64,000 nucleotides of DNA from UTCFX2 sp963788145 (GTDB taxonomy: Bacteria > Chloroflexota > Anaerolineae > Anaerolineales > UBA4823). Made by a program: the position numbers and the translations under genes. Under the pieces are notes generated by a model. That model saw only the letters and a list, made by a program, of their open reading frames with translations, ran no database searches and was not told where the DNA came from. Positions within the stretch are counted from its first letter, which is position 1. Every line of letters begins with the position of its first letter. The stretch lies in the NCBI GenBank assembly GCA_963788145.1, contig CAWBFQ010000014.1:186001-250000 (forward strand), given 5' to 3'. Below are positions 60,465-64,000 of this stretch, piece after piece.

Positions 60465-61526
60465 ATGATATCAAAACCGCATCCCAATCGCCAACCAGCC
60501 GATTTCATCGACCTGCGCTCCGATACCGTCTCGCTGCCCACGCCAGAAATGCGCCGTGCAATGGCCGCAGCCGAAGTCGGGGATGATGTGTACAGAGAAG
60601 ACCCCACGGTTAACCGCCTGCAAAAGGCCGCCGCCCAGATGCTTGGGAAAGAAGCCGGGCTTTTTGTCCCTTCCGGTACGATGGGCAACCTGGCCGGAGT
60701 CCTGGCACATTGCACACGCGGCGACGAGGTGATCCTGGGAAATAAATCGCATACATTTCTTTTCGAAGCAGGTGGGATCTCCGCCCTGGGCGGCGTGCAC
60801 TCCTGCCAGGTGCCCAATCAGCCAGATGGCGCCATGGATCTGGAGGAGGTCAAAGCAGCCATCCGCTTAGATGACGCTCACTTCCCGCCCACTCGCCTGA
60901 TATGCCTGGAGAATACCCATAACCGCTGTGGCGGAGTGGCGCTGAACGCCGAATATACCCGCCAAATGGGCAATCTGGCCCACGCCCACGATCTGTTCCT
61001 GCATCTGGATGGCGCCAGGTTATTCAATGCTGCTGCTGCGCAGTCCATTCAGGCGGCCGATTTGGCCGACCCGGCTGATTCAGTGACGATCTGCCTGAGC
61101 AAAGGCCTTTGTGCGCCAGTGGGTTCTGTGCTGTGCGGATCGGAGGAATTCATCCGCCGTGCCCACCGCATCCGCAAGATGCTCGGAGGCGGGATGCGTC
61201 AGGCAGGAATCCTGGCCGCCGCTGGGCTTGTTGCTCTGGAGCAAATGGTGTCCCGTCTGCCCGAAGACCATGCCCGCGCCGCGTTTTTGGCCGCTGAGCT
61301 GGCCAAAATCCCCGGACTACTAGTCGATCCAGCATACACAAACATGGTTTTCGTGGAGCTTGATGGTGCGATACTGGATAGCGCTCAGGAAATCGCTGCC
61401 CGCTTATACAAGCAGGGGGTCAAGGTTGGAGTGGTTTCTCCACACCGCTTCAGGCTGGTCACCCACTACTGGATTGACGATGCCGGGGTTGAGCAAGCAA
61501 TTTCCGCCTTCAACCAAGTTCTGTAA
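60465..61526 (+). CDS. ltaE: Low-specificity threonine aldolase
   Basis: This is a 353-residue PLP-dependent fold-type I enzyme that cleaves threonine to glycine and acetaldehyde. Motifs are FIDLRSDTVSLPTPEMR, GDDVYREDPTVNRL, FVPSGTMGNLAGVLAH, CLENTHNRCGG, LHLDGARLFNAA and the PLP Lys in TICLSKGLCAPVGSVL. The frame is open upstream into rluD; I chose the ATG at 60465 because it has TGGAGAAG eight bases before it and starts just ahead of the family core. ATG 60432 is an alternative. Confidence 0.92.
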   Translation: MISKPHPNRQPADFIDLRSDTVSLPTPEMRRAMAAAEVGDDVYREDPTVNRLQKAAAQMLGKEAGLFVPSGTMGNLAGVLAHCTRGDEVILGNKSHTFLFEAGGISALGGVHSCQVPNQPDGAMDLEEVKAAIRLDDAHFPPTRLICLENTHNRCGGVALNAEYTRQMGNLAHAHDLFLHLDGARLFNAAAAQSIQAADLADPADSVTICLSKGLCAPVGSVLCGSEEFIRRAHRIRKMLGGGMRQAGILAAAGLVALEQMVSRLPEDHARAAFLAAELAKIPGLLVDPAYTNMVFVELDGAILDSAQEIAARLYKQGVKVGVVSPHRFRLVTHYWIDDAGVEQAISAFNQVL

Positions 61527-61534
61527 AAATTGTG

Positions 61535-61558
61535 TGCATGTTATAATATTTACATGCA
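61535..61558. promoter_or_regulatory. Promoter with operator-like inverted repeat before PNP
   Basis: TGCATGT and ACATGCA (7-base perfect arms, 10-base spacer) flank the -10 box TATAAT at 61542-61547. A dimeric repressor bound here would block the promoter of the purine nucleoside phosphorylase gene. Confidence 0.6.
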
Positions 61559-61566
61559 GGTAAAAA

Positions 61567-62406
61567 ATGGACGAATCAATAAGCATCGCAATAATTGACG
61601 AAACAACCAGCGCTGTACGCGCCAGAATTAAACAAATACCCACAGTTGGGATGATCTTGGGTTCTGGTTTGGGCAGTCTGGCTGAACAAATCGAACAGCC
61701 CGTTTATCTACCATACGGCCAAATTCCCCATTGGCCGGTTTCCACCGTGATCGGTCACCAGGGCCGATTGGTAACGGGCTATCTGGAAGATGTACCGGTA
61801 ATGGTGATGCAAGGCCGCTCACATTACTACGAAGGCTACAGCATGGCTCAAATCACCCTGCCCGTTCGGATGATGCAGCGTTTGGGAGTTGAGTTCATTG
61901 TGGTTACAAATGCCGCCGGGGCAGTCAACCCTGATTTCGAGCCGGGTGAAGTCATGCTGATCACAGATCACCTGAATTTGATCGGTATGTCTGGGTTGAA
62001 CCCACTGCGCGGCCCAAACCTGGATGAGCTTGGACCACGCTTTCCAGATATGGGCTGTCCATATGATTTAAAACTCCGCCAAATTGCACAACAGGTTGCT
62101 CAAGAGAATCAAATCTTGCTGCGGCAAGGTGTATATGTTTCTTTAGCTGGTCCTTCCTTTGAATCTCCAGCCGATCTTCGTTTTCTCCGCCTGGCTGGCG
62201 CCGATGCGGTGGGGATGTCTACTGTGCCCGAGGTGATCGTCGCCCGGCATGGTGGTACGCGCATCCTGGCATTCTCGGGTATCAGCAACAAAGCCAATCT
62301 GGACGGGAGTACAATGACTACCCATGAGGAGGTGCTGCAAGCTGGAGAGAAGATCGTCCCTCAGTTGGTGACCTTGATCCGGGGTGTCCTGCGTCATCGC
62401 TGGTGA
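61567..62406 (+). CDS. punA: Purine nucleoside phosphorylase (trimeric type)
   Basis: This is a 279-residue enzyme of the trimeric PNP/MTAP family, which splits purine nucleosides with phosphate. Motifs are VGMILGSGLGSLAEQI, VIGHQGRLVTGYLEDVPVMV, MQGRSHYYEGYSM, VVTNAAGAVNPDFEPGEVML, VSLAGPSFESPADLRFLR and VGMSTVPEVIVARHGG. These include the phosphate-binding Ser/Arg/His and the base-site Glu/Asn. It has its own promoter with an inverted repeat. The gene symbol follows common usage and is not certain. Confidence 0.93.
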   Translation: MDESISIAIIDETTSAVRARIKQIPTVGMILGSGLGSLAEQIEQPVYLPYGQIPHWPVSTVIGHQGRLVTGYLEDVPVMVMQGRSHYYEGYSMAQITLPVRMMQRLGVEFIVVTNAAGAVNPDFEPGEVMLITDHLNLIGMSGLNPLRGPNLDELGPRFPDMGCPYDLKLRQIAQQVAQENQILLRQGVYVSLAGPSFESPADLRFLRLAGADAVGMSTVPEVIVARHGGTRILAFSGISNKANLDGSTMTTHEEVLQAGEKIVPQLVTLIRGVLRHRW

Positions 62407-62438
62407 ATAATTATTGCTAACCCCCACCTAGGAGCGGC

Positions 62439-63173
62439 ATGGAAGAAGCACTCAGCTTTTTTCGCGCCTTTGAGATGTGGATTTATCTGCTTCTCGGGCT
62501 TGGGGGAGTCATTTACATTCGAAAGTTTTTATTGGCCTGGCAAGAATTACGCGGAGCCACCTTTGGCCTGGAACGTGAAAGTGCACAGGCTCGCCTTAAC
62601 CAGTCTGCCAGTTTCTTAGTGTTAATCTTGATCATGTCGATTACCGAGTTCATATTGGTTTCTTTCATCGCACCAGCCCTGCCTGGCGCTATCGCGTTGC
62701 ATACGCCCACCCTAAACTTGCTGGCCACTCCCTCGATCACCTTACCGGCTGGCACGCAGCAGGCTGGCGGGCTGCAAGCCACCGATTCCCTGCTGGCCAC
62801 AGAAGCGAATAATCTGGGCGAGTTTGTCCTGGCTTTGAGTAGCGGCTGCATCCCAGGTCAAATCGAGGTCGTCATCCCCCAAAATGGCGAAGAAATCCGT
62901 GGGATCGTACCGGTGGTCGGCACAGCAAATATCACAAATTTCGGGTTTTACAAATTTGAGATCAAACGCCCCGAAGAAACCACTTGGTTAACCATTCAGG
63001 CAGGCAATATCCCGGTGCTATCTGGCAAACTCGGCGATTGGGACACATCCCGCCTTTCTCCGGGAGATTATCAATTAGCCCTGGTCGTGGTAGATAACCA
63101 GGCCAAGGCTTCTGAGCCCTGCATCATCCAGGTGAGGGTATCCAGGCCAGTCGAAACACCTTCAGGGCCGTGA
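62439..63173 (+). CDS. Membrane-anchored protein with Ig-like C-terminal domain
   Basis: This is a 244-residue protein. Two TM helices (MWIYLLLGLGGVIYIRKFLL and ASFLVLILIMSITEFILVSF) flank a charged cytoplasmic loop. A Thr/Pro-rich linker follows, and then residues ~145-240 form a beta-sandwich (QNGEEIRGIVPVVGTANI, FYKFEIKRPEETTWL, GDYQLALVVVDNQA) of a type common in Anaerolineae secreted proteins. No enzyme motif is visible. The ribosome site is AGGAG. Confidence 0.7.
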   Translation: MEEALSFFRAFEMWIYLLLGLGGVIYIRKFLLAWQELRGATFGLERESAQARLNQSASFLVLILIMSITEFILVSFIAPALPGAIALHTPTLNLLATPSITLPAGTQQAGGLQATDSLLATEANNLGEFVLALSSGCIPGQIEVVIPQNGEEIRGIVPVVGTANITNFGFYKFEIKRPEETTWLTIQAGNIPVLSGKLGDWDTSRLSPGDYQLALVVVDNQAKASEPCIIQVRVSRPVETPSGP

Positions 63174-63187
63174 GAGGTTACCCCAGA

Positions 63188-63763
63188 ATGCCCGAAATCC
63201 AAATCCGCCCGGCCGACCCCACTGATATCTCACGATTGATCGAATTGGATCACAGCTATATCACCGACTTCGCCTGGCAAATGGAGGTCCGAACCGACCC
63301 AATTTCAGGCGACCATGATCAGGGTCAAATCAACATTAATTTCCGCCGCGTCCGGTTACCACGTCCAGTCCGTTGTGATTATCCACGTTCGGTTCGCTCT
63401 TTAATCGACGATTGGCCGCGCCTGTCTGGTCTTTTGGTCGCATCCATGATTGAGCCGCAGATGCTTTCACCAACCGTGATCGGATACGCGAGCCTGGTGA
63501 TTGATCGAGTAGTGCATGCGGTTTGGGTAGCCGACCTGGTGGTGGACAAACCTCTCCGTCGGAAAGGCATCGGCAGCGCATTATTGCTCGCCGCCGCAGA
63601 TTGGTCTGTAGCTGAAGACATCCACGATCTCGTTCTGGAAATGCAGCCCAAGAACGGACCAGCGATCAGCCTGGCCCAAAAATTAGGCTTTGAATTTTGC
63701 GGTTACAATGATTTTTATTACCCGGTCAACGAAACAGGCATTTTCTTTCGAAAATCCTTCTAA
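63188..63763 (+). CDS. GNAT family N-acetyltransferase
   Basis: This is a 191-residue acetyltransferase. The acetyl-CoA-binding motif A is VVDKPLRRKGIGSALLLAAA (R-x-x-G-x-G/A), followed by LVLEMQPKNGPAISLAQKLGF, the usual GNAT end. The start at ATG 63188 has GAGAGG eight bases before it. A GTG at 63170, overlapping the previous stop, is an alternative and would make the gene coupled to its neighbour. The substrate is unknown. Confidence 0.82.
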   Translation: MPEIQIRPADPTDISRLIELDHSYITDFAWQMEVRTDPISGDHDQGQININFRRVRLPRPVRCDYPRSVRSLIDDWPRLSGLLVASMIEPQMLSPTVIGYASLVIDRVVHAVWVADLVVDKPLRRKGIGSALLLAAADWSVAEDIHDLVLEMQPKNGPAISLAQKLGFEFCGYNDFYYPVNETGIFFRKSF

Positions 63764-63846
63764 AGGAAACCACGCAGAGCCTCCGCTCTGATTTTGATCA
63801 CAATTTTAGTTTCTTGCGCCTGTCGGCAATAGCGAATACTTATTGG

Positions 63847-64000
63847 AATGTACCAAATTCTGACATCCTCTTTCCGAGCACTCAATAGTTTCCTGGCAGC
63901 CGGGATTGCCATCACGGCTTTCTCGCTCTTGGTGTATGCATTTTCCTTCAATCTGCGCGACCGCGTGGCGCGTTCCTTTGCCTTGATCCTTGTATGTGTG
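63847..64000 (+). CDS. N-terminus of a membrane protein, cut by the window end
   Basis: An ATG at 63847 opens a frame that runs off the window: MYQILTSSFRALNSFLAAGI, then AITAFSLLVYAFSFNLRDRV and ARSFALILVCV. A hydrophobic helix is followed by a short basic loop and the start of another helix, the layout at the N-terminus of multi-TM sensor kinases of this group. This is only 51 residues, so the family is a guess. Confidence 0.5.

Noticed and set aside
1..64000. Presence of tRNA, rRNA, insertion sequences or phage genes
   Set aside because: No cloverleaf-like sequence with a T-loop, no rRNA core motif, and no transposase or integrase motif was noticed on reading; a covariance or profile search was not possible.

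Overview
The window looks like a chromosomal piece of an anaerobic Chloroflexota bacterium of the Anaerolineae type, at roughly 50-55% G+C by eye. The evidence is a pantothenate operon behind a leader resembling the pan RNA class, a T-box-controlled ileS, polyphosphate glucokinase, membrane-anchored proteases and lipoproteins with Ser/Thr/Pro-rich linkers, an HTH-STAND-WD40 giant gene, and a beta-helix exoprotein ending in a hydrophobic FLPVIVK tail. This placement is inference. No rRNA, tRNA, CRISPR array, transposase or phage gene was recognised.

Region 1 (1-23.3 kb) is a surface-glycan locus: a truncated rfbD, a GT-C-like membrane protein, a methyltransferase, seven further glycosyltransferases (GT2 and GT4), a secreted beta-helix protein, an acyl-AMP ligase with its own acyl carrier protein, a WecA/MraY-type lipid-carrier sugar-phosphate transferase, and two tandem copies of a [Wzz-like + O-antigen ligase-like] module. 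Two adjacent glycosyltransferases of different folds each carry an inserted beta-rich domain. Region 2 (23.3-27.4 kb) has a membrane-anchored metalloprotease, a small YtxH-like protein, a sulfotransferase and a membrane protein. Region 3 (27.5-31.8 kb) is panB-panE-panC-coaX followed by tsaC. Region 4 (31.9-38.3 kb) has an orphan histidine kinase, ppgK, acs, a HAD phosphatase and a small thioredoxin-fold protein.

Region 5 (38.3-46.2 kb) is the most unusual part. A T-box leader precedes a normal ileS. Next comes a full-length IleRS-like protein that has lost HIGH, KMSKS and the editing residues while keeping the scaffold, and its stop codon overlaps the start of a tandem double-Nudix protein. 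Region 6 (46.2-52.1 kb) has an ECF sigma/anti-sigma pair, an ABC export pair and typA. Region 7 (52.1-64 kb) has a wrecked HTH-STAND-WD40 gene, a lipoprotein, a DUF123 nuclease-like protein, two tandem lspA copies, rluD, a threonine aldolase, a purine nucleoside phosphorylase, an anchored Ig-like protein, a GNAT acetyltransferase and the start of another membrane protein.

Many genes carry apparent single- or dinucleotide frameshifts (second O-antigen module, ytxH, coaX, acs, HAD, sigma factor, both lspA copies, and about ten in the STAND gene). Several sit in essential genes, and at least three look like loss of one CG unit from an alternating CG tract. Base-calling error is therefore a serious explanation. 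Long neighbouring genes such as ileS, the IleRS paralogue, typA and most glycosyltransferases are intact.
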